Part shown: positions 57,890 to 64,000 of the stretch, in pieces
How the letters are laid out: the number at the start of each line of letters is the position of its first letter
How positions within the stretch are numbered: position 1 is the stretch's first letter
Source of the DNA: CF-13 sp035279665
GTDB lineage: Bacteria; Chloroflexota; Dormibacteria; CF-121
Direction of reading: 5' to 3'
NCBI GenBank assembly: GCA_035279665.1
Contig: DATEHI010000149.1
Coordinates: 39,215 to 103,214 of the forward strand
Length of the DNA stretch: 64,000 bases
The notes under the pieces: model-generated
The model's input: only the letters and a program-made list of their open reading frames with translations
Told to the model about the DNA's origin: nothing
The model's database searches: none
Program-made: the position numbers and the translations under genes

Positions 57890-58738
57890 CTAGCGCGCCG
57901 TCGTGCGTCGGTAGCGGACGACCGAAAGCGGGACGAAGACGATAAGGATCCCGACGATCCAGGCGACCGACTGAATCAACGCCCAGCGGATGTCGCCGGT
58001 GGTCAGTGCTGGATTCACGTGGAAGAGGCCGCGGAGCGCGTCGGCCAGGACCGAGATCGGATTATGGCGCGCGAAGGTCTGTAACCAGCCAGGCATCGTC
58101 GACACTGGCACGAACGCGCTGGAGGCGAAGGTCAGGGGAAATAGCCAGATGAACCCGCCCGATTGCGCCGCCTCGACACTGCGGACCAGCAGTCCGATAA
58201 ACGCGGAAATCCAGGAGAACGCGAAGCTGACGCCCAGCAGGAGCAGGATTCCGAGCAGGAACTCGAACGGCGTCCCGCCGGGGCGGAAGCCGACGAGGAA
58301 TCCGACGGTCAGCATGATGATCACGGTAAAGAGATTGCGGGCGAGATCGGCGATGGTGCGGCCCGTCAGGACCGCGGACGAGGACATCGGGAGCGAGCGG
58401 AAACGGTCGATGATGCCGCGCTGCATGTCCTGGGCGAGCCCGATGGCGGTCGTGACCCCGCCAAACGCTACCGTCTGCACGAAGATCCCGGGCATGAGGA
58501 AGTTGACATATTGCCCTCCGGGGACCTGGATCGCGCCGCCGAAGACGTAGCGAAAAAGCAGCACGAACATGATCGGCTGGATGGCAACGAACATGATCAG
58601 TTCCGGCACGCGCACGGTTTCCAGGACACTTCGCTTGGCGAGCACGAGCGCGTCCAGGATCGCCCACACGATGCCCGGCCGTCCGGCGATAGGCTGGTAG
58701 CGCGTTCCTACCGTTGATATGGCGCGGGCGGTGGCCAT
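57890..58738 (-). CDS. ABC-2 type permease, DrrB-like
   Basis: A 282-residue membrane protein with six helices. VPELIMFVAIQPIMFVLLFRYVFGGAI, DMQRGIIDRFRSLPMSSSAVLTGRTIADLARN and FVPVSTMPGWLQTFARHNPISVLADALRGLFH are classic DrrB features. The start ATG 58738 overlaps the ATPase stop by one base (TGATG). It probably exports antibiotics or lipids together with that ATPase. Confidence 0.94.
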   Translation of the reverse strand: MATARAISTVGTRYQPIAGRPGIVWAILDALVLAKRSVLETVRVPELIMFVAIQPIMFVLLFRYVFGGAIQVPGGQYVNFLMPGIFVQTVAFGGVTTAIGLAQDMQRGIIDRFRSLPMSSSAVLTGRTIADLARNLFTVIIMLTVGFLVGFRPGGTPFEFLLGILLLLGVSFAFSWISAFIGLLVRSVEAAQSGGFIWLFPLTFASSAFVPVSTMPGWLQTFARHNPISVLADALRGLFHVNPALTTGDIRWALIQSVAWIVGILIVFVPLSVVRYRRTTAR

Positions 58739-59733
58739 CAGCGTGGCCTCCTTTGCCAGCGGCCGGCAGGCGCCGCCACTTTTTCTTCTTCCGCCTGGTG
58801 GCCGGTCAGGGTGAGGAAGACATCGTCGAGGCTGGGCCGGTGCAGTTGCAGATCGACGATGTCGATTCCGGCGCCATCGAAGTCGCGCACCAACGTTGCG
58901 AGCTGGCTCGTCCCGTTTTTGGACGGTGCCGAGATCCGCCGCTGAGCCGGGTCTACGGTGACATCGCTGGAGAAGTAGCGGCGGGCGACCTCGGCGGCGC
59001 GATCGAGGTCGGCGTCCTTCGCGACCGCGATCTCGATCCGGTTCCCACCGACCCGGTCTTTGAGCTCGTCCGAGGTGCCTTCCGCGATCACGCGCCCGGC
59101 ATCGACGACCGCAATCCGGTTGGCCAGCTCGTCCGCTTCCTCGAGGTACTGCGTCGTCAGCAGGATGGTTGAGCCCTCACTGACAAGCGAGCTGATCATT
59201 CCCCAGACCTGCCGGCGGCTCCGCGGATCGAGCCCGGTGGTGGGCTCGTCGAGGAACAGGACCGGTGGCAGCAGGACGAGCGACGCCGCCAGGTCGAGGC
59301 GCCGGCGCATGCCCCCCGAGTAGGTCTTCGCGATTCGACTCGCGGCGTCGATCAGGTCGAACTGCATCAGGAGCTCCTCCGCGCGGCGCTTTGCGTCTCG
59401 TGCGGCGAGGTGATAAAGTCGGCCGATCATCTGGAGGTTTTCCAGGCCTGTCAGGTATTCGTCGATCGCCACGTTTTGACCCGCCAGGCCAATCTGTGAC
59501 TTGATCCGATCCGCGTCCCGGACCACATCGAAGCCGGCAACGGTCGCGTGGCCGGCGTCCGGCTGGAGGAGCGTCGTGAAGATGCGTACCGCCGTGGTCT
59601 TGCCCGCTCCATTCGGTCCTAGCAGGGCCAGCAGACTCCCTTCCGCGACGTCGAGATCGAGGCCATCCAAAGCTCGAACGCGACCGTAGTGTTTCACCAG
59701 ACCCTCGGCGTGGACGGCGTGATCAACAGGCAT
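58738..59733 (-). CDS. ABC transporter ATPase, DrrA-like
   Basis: A 331-residue ATPase from ATG 59733; the frame continues to 59928 but would overlap the divergent dioxygenase gene. Walker A is GPNGAGKTT, the signature is YSGGMRRRLDLAASL, Walker B is VLFLDEPTTGLDPRSR, and LTTQYLEEADELA the switch. The C-terminal extension of about 90 residues ends LDDVFLTLTG. It is the partner of the DrrB-like permease. It is strongly similar in layout to the ATPase at 50.2 kb; the two systems look like paralogues. Confidence 0.95.
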   Translation of the reverse strand: MPVDHAVHAEGLVKHYGRVRALDGLDLDVAEGSLLALLGPNGAGKTTAVRIFTTLLQPDAGHATVAGFDVVRDADRIKSQIGLAGQNVAIDEYLTGLENLQMIGRLYHLAARDAKRRAEELLMQFDLIDAASRIAKTYSGGMRRRLDLAASLVLLPPVLFLDEPTTGLDPRSRRQVWGMISSLVSEGSTILLTTQYLEEADELANRIAVVDAGRVIAEGTSDELKDRVGGNRIEIAVAKDADLDRAAEVARRYFSSDVTVDPAQRRISAPSKNGTSQLATLVRDFDGAGIDIVDLQLHRPSLDDVFLTLTGHQAEEEKVAAPAGRWQRRPR

Positions 59734-59800
59734 TTCCAAAAGGTTACCCGCCGGCGCCCAACCAACGTCGAGCCAAACGAGGTTCAATGATTGCGCGACA

Positions 59801-60691
59801 ATGAATGAAGAGGCACCGATGGATGAAGAGTTGAAACCGCAGCCCGCCAGCGCGCCCGAAGAAGCGGCCGACGGCGCGGCCAGCGCGGTCGCGGAGCGCG
59901 CAGGCCACGCGAGCGCCTCTGGTCGCATGCCAACGATCTACATCGGCCACGGCGCACCGCCTCTGGTCGATGATCCGCTCTGGGTCGCGCAACTAGCAGC
60001 CTGGGCGAAGGCCTTACCCCGTCCGAGCGCGGTGCTGATCGTCTCGGCCCATTGGGAGAATGCGCCGCTGACCATCGGCGCGACCCGCACCGGCACGCCG
60101 CTGATCTACGACTTCGGCGGCTTTCCCGAGCGCTACTACCGGACGCAATACAGGTCGCCGGGCGCACCCGAGCTCGCCGCCGACATCCGCGGCCTGCTCT
60201 CTGATCAGCCGGTCGCGGAGGAGCCCGACCACGGGCTCGACCACGGCGCCTATGTGCCGCTCACGGTGATGTATCCCAACGCCGATGTGCCGGTGCTGCA
60301 GGTCTCGATGCCCACCCTCGACCCCGAACAGCTCTTCCAGATCGGTCGACGGCTCCGCCCATTGCGGGACCAGGGGGTGCTCGTCATCGGCAGCGGGTTC
60401 CTGACACATGGCCTGCCCTTCCTTCGCGACTTCCGGCTCGACGCACCTCCGCCGGCGTGGTCGACCGAGTTCGACGCCTGGGCGCATGAGGCTCTCGACC
60501 ATGGCGATGTCGACGAGCTGTCCGACTTCATGCACCGCGCACCAGCGGTGAGGTACGCGCATCCTCGGACCGAGCACCTGGCACCGCTATTCGTGACACT
60601 CGGCGCTGGCGATAGCAGTGGGGAGCCGCTGCCGAGCATCATCGATGGCTACTGGATGGGGCTTTCCAAGCGCTCGATCCAGATTCCCTAG
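59801..60691 (+). CDS. DODA-type extradiol dioxygenase, LigB superfamily
   Basis: A 296-residue protein; residues 1-42 form an Ala/Glu-rich, probably disordered tail, and a second ATG (59819) would remove six of these. The core begins MPTIYIGHGAPPL. Metal-binding histidines are in GHGAPP, VSAHWE, LDHGAYVPL and THGLPF. This is the YgiD/DODA family, whose members open catechol rings (L-DOPA 4,5-dioxygenase), with zinc or iron. Nine bases separate it from the pirin gene, so the two are likely an operon. Confidence 0.92.
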   Translation: MNEEAPMDEELKPQPASAPEEAADGAASAVAERAGHASASGRMPTIYIGHGAPPLVDDPLWVAQLAAWAKALPRPSAVLIVSAHWENAPLTIGATRTGTPLIYDFGGFPERYYRTQYRSPGAPELAADIRGLLSDQPVAEEPDHGLDHGAYVPLTVMYPNADVPVLQVSMPTLDPEQLFQIGRRLRPLRDQGVLVIGSGFLTHGLPFLRDFRLDAPPPAWSTEFDAWAHEALDHGDVDELSDFMHRAPAVRYAHPRTEHLAPLFVTLGAGDSSGEPLPSIIDGYWMGLSKRSIQIP

Positions 60692-60700
60692 TCGACCGCG

Positions 60701-61429
60701 ATGCTGGAGGTCCGCCGCGACCGCGAGATCCACAGGGAAGAAGGCGGCTGGTTTGTCGCCCGCTGGCACTTCTCCTTCGATCGCTATCGCGATCCGCGAC
60801 AGATGGGCGTCGGACCGCTGCGCGTCTTCAACCACGATCGCCTCGCTCCCGGTGCGAGCTGGCCGACGCACCCACACGCCGACGTCGAAGGCATCACCTA
60901 TGTGTGGAAGGGCACCTTTCGCCATGCCGACAGCCTCGGCAACGACGGCATCCTCCATCCCGGCGGCATACAGCTGATGACGCTCGGCTCCGGCGCGGAG
61001 CATTCCGAGCAGAACGGTTCGAAAACCGAGCCGATGGAGTTCTTGCAGCTGTGGATCCTGCCCGACACCCCGAGCCTTCCGCCCGGTCTCCAGCAGCGGC
61101 AGTTCACCAAAGAGGACCGCACCGATCGCTTGTTGAAGGTCATCGGCCCGGCGGCCGGCGATCCTGTCAGGGTTCACCAGGACGCCTTTGTTTACGTCAG
61201 CCGTCTCTCACCCGGCACGGTGGTCGCCCACGACTTTCGGACCGCACGAGGCGGCTATGTGTACCTGATCGAAGGCCGCGCCACGGTCGGCACCGAGGAG
61301 CTCGCCCATGGCGACGCGGTAAAGATCCGGGAGGAGACGGCGCTGCGCATCCAGGCGAAAGATGTCTCGGAGCTGGTTCTGGTCGACGTTCCGCTGCACT
61401 TCACATCAGTCGGCGTCTGGGCGCGCTAG
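60701..61429 (+). CDS. pirin-family bicupin protein
   Basis: A 242-residue protein. The metal site is the pirin pattern H-x-H (H57 and H59 in WPTHPHADVEGITYVWKG) with a later H-x-E (EHSEQN region, giving His and Glu about 40 residues on). LRVFNHDRLAPGASWPTHPH and LQLWILPDTPSLPPGLQQRQF are family blocks. Some pirins act as quercetin dioxygenases, others as redox sensors. Its partner gene encodes a ring-cleaving dioxygenase, so a role in aromatic metabolism is plausible. Confidence 0.93.
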   Translation: MLEVRRDREIHREEGGWFVARWHFSFDRYRDPRQMGVGPLRVFNHDRLAPGASWPTHPHADVEGITYVWKGTFRHADSLGNDGILHPGGIQLMTLGSGAEHSEQNGSKTEPMEFLQLWILPDTPSLPPGLQQRQFTKEDRTDRLLKVIGPAAGDPVRVHQDAFVYVSRLSPGTVVAHDFRTARGGYVYLIEGRATVGTEELAHGDAVKIREETALRIQAKDVSELVLVDVPLHFTSVGVWAR

Positions 61430-61462
61430 CCGCCCGGCCGCGGCTTGGGGTAACCTGAGACC

Positions 61463-61478
61463 GTAACCTTATGGTTAC
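61463..61478. promoter_or_regulatory. inverted repeat GTAACC-TTAT-GGTTAC
   Basis: GTAACC (61463-61468) and GGTTAC (61473-61478) form an inverted repeat 27 bp before the next gene, with a third GTAACC at 61450-61455. The site may bind a regulator of the 61506 gene and the rhodanese gene, or be part of a terminator for the pirin operon. Confidence 0.4.
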
Positions 61479-61505
61479 CGTATTTTCCACGGAAGAAGGG
61501 AGGAC

Positions 61506-61931
61506 ATGATGGCGAAAGGGAAGGTCAAGGGAACGGGTTCACGGCAATCACCGTGGCTTCTGAAGACGCCCCCGGGGACGTCTGAATTCGAAGCTTACCG
61601 GGATGAGACGCTCGATCCGCCGGCACTCATCGTCCAGGTGGGCAAGACCGAAGTTCGGTATCAATTGCGCGGACTGGATGACCTCCACAAGATGCTCAAG
61701 CAACACGGTGACTGGATGCCGCTGGGCAGCACGGACGAGCAGAAACCGGCCGCCGAGGGAACGGTTGAGGCGTGGGCGCGTTCGCCGAAGAATCCGGTGG
61801 GCGGCTGGTACGGATTGAAGAAAGGCTTGCGCGGCCGCTTCGGCATGTACGTCCCGCCCGTCATGGAGGCGATGGGACTCGCCGAGGTGGAGCACCTGCC
61901 GAAGAACAACCGGATGCGAGCGCGGTCATAA
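61506..61931 (+). CDS. 141-residue conserved-looking protein, unknown
   Basis: A small basic cytoplasmic protein with AGGGAGG just upstream; the second ATG (61509) has the better spacing. The sequence (SRQSPWLLKTPPGTSEFEAYRDETLDPPALIVQVGKTEVRYQLRGLDDLHKML, then NPVGGWYGLKKGLRGRFGMYVPPVMEAMGLAEVEH) looks like a real, folded protein that I associate with uncharacterised families but cannot name. It lies 32 bp upstream of the rhodanese selenoprotein, so the two may share a transcript. Confidence 0.7.
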   Translation: MMAKGKVKGTGSRQSPWLLKTPPGTSEFEAYRDETLDPPALIVQVGKTEVRYQLRGLDDLHKMLKQHGDWMPLGSTDEQKPAAEGTVEAWARSPKNPVGGWYGLKKGLRGRFGMYVPPVMEAMGLAEVEHLPKNNRMRARS

Positions 61932-61963
61932 CGCCGGGCGGCGGCCCGGCGTAGATTAGGCGC

Positions 61964-62656
61964 ATGCCCTCGCAGGTCTTCTCGGTGCCCGACGTGAAAC
62001 GGCTGCTGGAGCAGGGCGCGCAGCTGGTCGACGTGCTCGGCGAAGACGAGTTCGCCCACGACCACCTGCCCGGTGCGATCAACATGCCGTTGAAGGGCCT
62101 CGATGAAAAGACCGTGGCCGGACTCGATCGTGAGCGACCGGTGCTCGTCTATTGCAACGACTTCGGTTGAGACCTCTCGCCGCGGGCCGCGTGGCGGCTC
62201 GAGACGCTGGGCTTCAAGAAGGTGATCGACTATGTCCCCGGCAAGCTGGCATGGTACGAGGACAACCAGCCGCGCGAGGGCAAGGCCGTCGAGGAGACCT
62301 GGATCGGTGACGTCGCGGATCCGGAGGTGCCGACCTGCCATCTCGAGGAGCGGGTGGGCGAGGTTCGCGGTCGGACCGGGGATTGGGACACCTGCGTCGT
62401 GGTCGGCCCGCAGCGCGTGACCCTCGGCTTGCTGCGCAAGGCAGAGCTCGACGGGGACCCCAGCGCGACCGCGGAGCGGGTGATGCGGCCGGGGCCGAAG
62501 ACCTTCCGTCCGAACGTGACGCTCGAAGAGCTGCTCGAGTCGATGCGCGAGCACGACATCAAGACCAACAGCCTGGTGACCACTGGCGAGGGCCGGCTGT
62601 TGGGCGTGATCTCACGCGCCGACGCCGAAGCGACCCTCGCCCACGAGCAGCCTTAG
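61964..62656 (+). CDS. rhodanese-like/CBS-type protein with in-frame selenocysteine (new selenoprotein candidate)
   Basis: Naive calling gives two ORFs, 61964-62170 and 62222-62656, in the same frame. Read through TGA 62168-62170, they form one 230-residue protein. Residues 1-130 are a rhodanese-like domain (AQLVDVLGEDEFAHDHLPGAINMPLKGL), then PVLVYCNDFG-Sec-DLSPRAAWRLETLGF. Homologues with CBS-like tails commonly read C-x4-C-D-L-S-P-R-A-A here, so Sec69 takes the place of a Cys and forms C64-x4-Sec69. The C-terminal part (RVMRPGPKTFRPNVTLEELLESMREHDIKTNSLVT, then LLGVISRADAEATL) resembles a single CBS-like repeat. The function may be thiol/selenol redox or sulfur transfer. No frameshift is needed, and the TGA is followed by a SECIS-like hairpin. 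Confidence 0.88.
62168..62201 (+). promoter_or_regulatory. predicted bacterial SECIS hairpin in the rhodanese selenoprotein
   Basis: TGAG (62168-62171) can pair with CTCG (62198-62201, one U-G pair). After a 5-nt bulge, TCGCCGCG (62177-62184) pairs with CGTGGCGG (62190-62197) with two U-G pairs, capped by the loop GGCCG (62185-62189). The loop opens with G, 17 nt from the first base of the Sec codon. The plan (Sec codon in lower stem, 5' internal bulge, upper stem, small G-bearing loop) matches the selD element. Pairing was done by eye. Confidence 0.75.
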
Positions 62657-63300
62657 AGGGTTCGCCGGAAGTCGCAGCTCCGCCGCAGCGGGCAGGCTTC
62701 GCAGCGCGGCGCTCGAGACCGGCAGATCATTGCGCCGAGATCCATCAACGCCTGGTTGATCAGGTAGCCCTTCCCCTTCGGAATCAGTGCGGCCGCCAGT
62801 GACCAGAGCTGCTCGGTCCGGGCGCGCGGCGTGGTCGCGATCCCAAAGTACCGTCGCAGCAGCCGGGCGACGTTGGTGTCGAGCGCGGGCGCATCCCGCT
62901 GGTGGGCGAAACTCATGACCGCTCCGGCGGTGTAGCGCCCGATTCCTGGGAGGCGGCGCAGTTCTTCCAGGCTTTCCGGAAAGGTGCCGCCCGGGCGGTC
63001 GGTGACGCGCAACGCCGCGCCATGGAGCCACCGTCCCCGGATCTTGTACCCCAGTGGGTCGGTGATGGCCTTCACCTCGGCGAGTGGCGCCCGGGCCATC
63101 GCCGCCACCGTCGGATATCGCGCCAGGAGGCGTTCGTACACCGGCACTACCCGGGAGAGCTGGGTCTGGTGCGAGAGCACCTCCGAGACCAGGATGGCAT
63201 AGGGATCTCGGGTCTTTCGCCACGGCAGGTCGCGGCCGTGCGTCGCGTACCAGGCGAGCACCCGGCGCTGGAACGACCGGCGACGGCCGCGGGCGATCAT
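62653..63300 (-). CDS. mutY: A/G-specific adenine glycosylase, short form
   Basis: A 215-residue HhH-GPD base-excision enzyme that removes A opposite 8-oxoG. PWR (residues 26-28), catalytic Glu40 in SEVLSHQTQ, the hairpin LPGIGRYTAG (118-126) and Asp141 in LDTNV are present. The 4Fe-4S ligands are C193, C200, C203 and C209 (C-x6-C-x2-C-x5-C). The NUDIX-like C-terminal domain that reads 8-oxoG in E. coli MutY (350 residues) is missing, because the protein ends six residues after the cluster. It overlaps the rhodanese stop by 4 bp. Confidence 0.9.
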   Translation of the reverse strand: MIARGRRRSFQRRVLAWYATHGRDLPWRKTRDPYAILVSEVLSHQTQLSRVVPVYERLLARYPTVAAMARAPLAEVKAITDPLGYKIRGRWLHGAALRVTDRPGGTFPESLEELRRLPGIGRYTAGAVMSFAHQRDAPALDTNVARLLRRYFGIATTPRARTEQLWSLAAALIPKGKGYLINQALMDLGAMICRSRAPRCEACPLRRSCDFRRTL

Positions 63301-63362
63301 GGACGCCGGGAGCCAGGCACCGCCCGCAAGCTCAGCTGATCCGACCGGTTATACCCATCACC

Positions 63363-64000
63363 GTGCGAAAGCGTGGGCGCGTTCTGGTCGCACTCGGGGC
63401 CGCATGGGCGCTCGCCGTCGCCATCCAGCTCTCGGCGCTGGCCCGCGCCGGGGGTGGCGGTGGGGGTGGAGGTCACGGCGGAGGCGGCAGCGGTGGGGGC
63501 GGCCACAGCAGCGGCGGGGGCGGCGGCGTCTTTTTCGTCGGCGGTGGCGGTTCGGGCAGCTCGAGCGGCGGGTCGCCGCTGCTCTTCTTCATAATCCTGG
63601 CCCTGATCGGTGCCTTCCTCATCTACCGCGCATTGTCGAGCCGGAAGTCCGGGGGCAGCGGGACCAGCCGTGATGCCACGCTGGCGCCTGGTGCCGGCGT
63701 CGATGCCGCGGCCGTTCAGAGCGGCGTAGCCGCCCTGCAGGCCCGCGATCCGAACTTCAACCCGCAGGTCTTCATCGACCGGGCGCAGACCACCTTCTTT
63801 GTGCTGCAGAACGCCTGGATGGCCCGCAACCTGGAGCCGGCCCGCATCTATCTCTCCGACGCGATTTATCACCGCTGGAAGCTGCAGGTCGAGCAGTTTG
63901 TGGCCCTGCACAAGCGCGACGTGCTCGAGGACCTGGCCGTCAATGGCTGCGCCCTCGCCAAGGTCGGCAGCGACGCGAACTTTGACAGTGTCACCGTCCG
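63363..64000 (+). CDS. Tim44-like domain membrane protein (truncated by window end)
   Basis: A frame open from GTG 63363 to the window edge: an N-terminal hydrophobic signal or helix (VLVALGAAWALAVAIQLSAL), a Gly-rich stretch with His/Ser (63450-63580), a membrane helix (LLFFIILALIGAFLIYRAL) and a soluble domain starting near residue 140. FNPQVFIDRAQTTFFVLQNAWMARNLEPARIYLSDAIYHRWKLQVEQF is the Tim44/MRPL45-like fold, which binds hydrophobic ligands. The gene is divergent from mutY. The C-terminus is missing. Because it lacks a stop codon in the window, ORF callers requiring one would miss it. Confidence 0.8.
   Translation, partial: MRKRGRVLVALGAAWALAVAIQLSALARAGGGGGGGGHGGGGSGGGGHSSGGGGGVFFVGGGGSGSSSGGSPLLFFIILALIGAFLIYRALSSRKSGGSGTSRDATLAPGAGVDAAAVQSGVAALQARDPNFNPQVFIDRAQTTFFVLQNAWMARNLEPARIYLSDAIYHRWKLQVEQFVALHKRDVLEDLAVNGCALAKVGSDANFDSVTV

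Noticed and set aside
6021..62170. TGA codons inside selD and the rhodanese gene as sequencing errors or pseudogene mutations
   Set aside because: Both fall at positions where homologues have a redox Cys, both have SECIS-like hairpins, and the reading frames are otherwise intact. Two coincident errors of this kind are improbable.
63450..63580. Gly-rich stretch as a tandem repeat or CRISPR-like array
   Set aside because: It is low-complexity coding sequence (Gly/Ser/His) in the Tim44-domain protein, with no regular spacing.
1..64000. UGA reassigned to an amino acid in this organism
   Set aside because: TGA ends many well-defined genes here and often forms ATGA or CTGA coupling sites, so it is a functional stop.

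Overview
This is a high-GC bacterial chromosome segment, densely packed with genes on both strands. It carries one tRNA gene and no rRNA, CRISPR array, intact insertion sequence or prophage. The gene set suggests a soil-type high-GC lineage such as Dormibacterota/Chloroflexota or a deep actinobacterial relative. It includes two MoxR/DUF58 modules, an inositol-lipid cluster, ABC-2 exporters beside small regulators, and actinobacterial-style GH3 proteins. The lineage is inferred from gene content only.

The most notable result is that two genes contain an in-frame TGA that almost certainly encodes selenocysteine. One is selD (5970-7019, Sec18 at the position of the catalytic Cys17 of E. coli SelD). 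The other is a rhodanese/CBS protein (61964-62656, Sec69 in a C-x4-U motif). Protein homology continues across each TGA. Each TGA sits at the base of a foldable hairpin of bacterial SECIS type, and the two hairpins share the same architecture. TGA also ends dozens of ordinary genes here, so the codon is not reassigned wholesale. A naive ORF call truncates the first protein and splits the second. selA, selB and selC would have to lie elsewhere in the genome.

Layout. 0-5.3 kb: MoxR ATPase, DUF58 protein and a TgpA-like transglutaminase. 5.2-17.5 kb: housekeeping and metabolic genes (two metallo-beta-lactamase-fold hydrolases, selD, ECF sigma factor with a DUF5667 protein, lspA, Xaa-Pro peptidase, BtuF-like binding protein, CoA-binding protein, Glu/Leu-type dehydrogenase, class-V aminotransferase). 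17.9-24.0 kb: a minus-strand operon for phosphatidylinositol/mannoside-type lipids (ArsR regulator, ino1, two acyltransferases, PHP protein, PimA-like GT4, CDP-alcohol phosphatidyltransferase), headed by a TATAAT box and a palindrome. 24.0-27.3 kb: a 45-residue Cys-rich ORF, DNA polymerase III delta', a D-2-hydroxyacid dehydrogenase, a HAD phosphatase and tRNA-Asp.

27.4-45.1 kb is accessory in character: RraA-like protein, LysE exporter, AraC regulator, GNAT, a decayed reductase gene, a histidine kinase/response regulator pair, nitronate monooxygenase with TetR, GMC oxidoreductase, a secreted Cys-containing protein, a DrrAB-like exporter, a GH3 protein and a membrane glycosyltransferase-like protein. 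45.3-49.4 kb holds a second MoxR/DUF58 operon, in which three successive gene junctions read CTGA, suggesting CUG start codons. 49.4-52.6 kb is an ABC exporter operon led by a ribbon-helix-helix-like protein with a 22-bp palindrome in its promoter. 52.6-59.7 kb: ArsR/SRPBCC pair, second GH3 lipoprotein, MarR-MFS efflux operon with an operator over the start codon, GNAT and a further ABC-2 exporter. 59.8-64 kb: DODA-type dioxygenase, pirin, an unknown protein, the rhodanese selenoprotein, a short MutY and a truncated Tim44-domain protein.

Many starts are GTG, TTG or possibly CTG, and several promoters lie so close to start codons that leaderless or very short-leader mRNAs are likely. All functional calls rest on motif recognition by eye; no database search was run.
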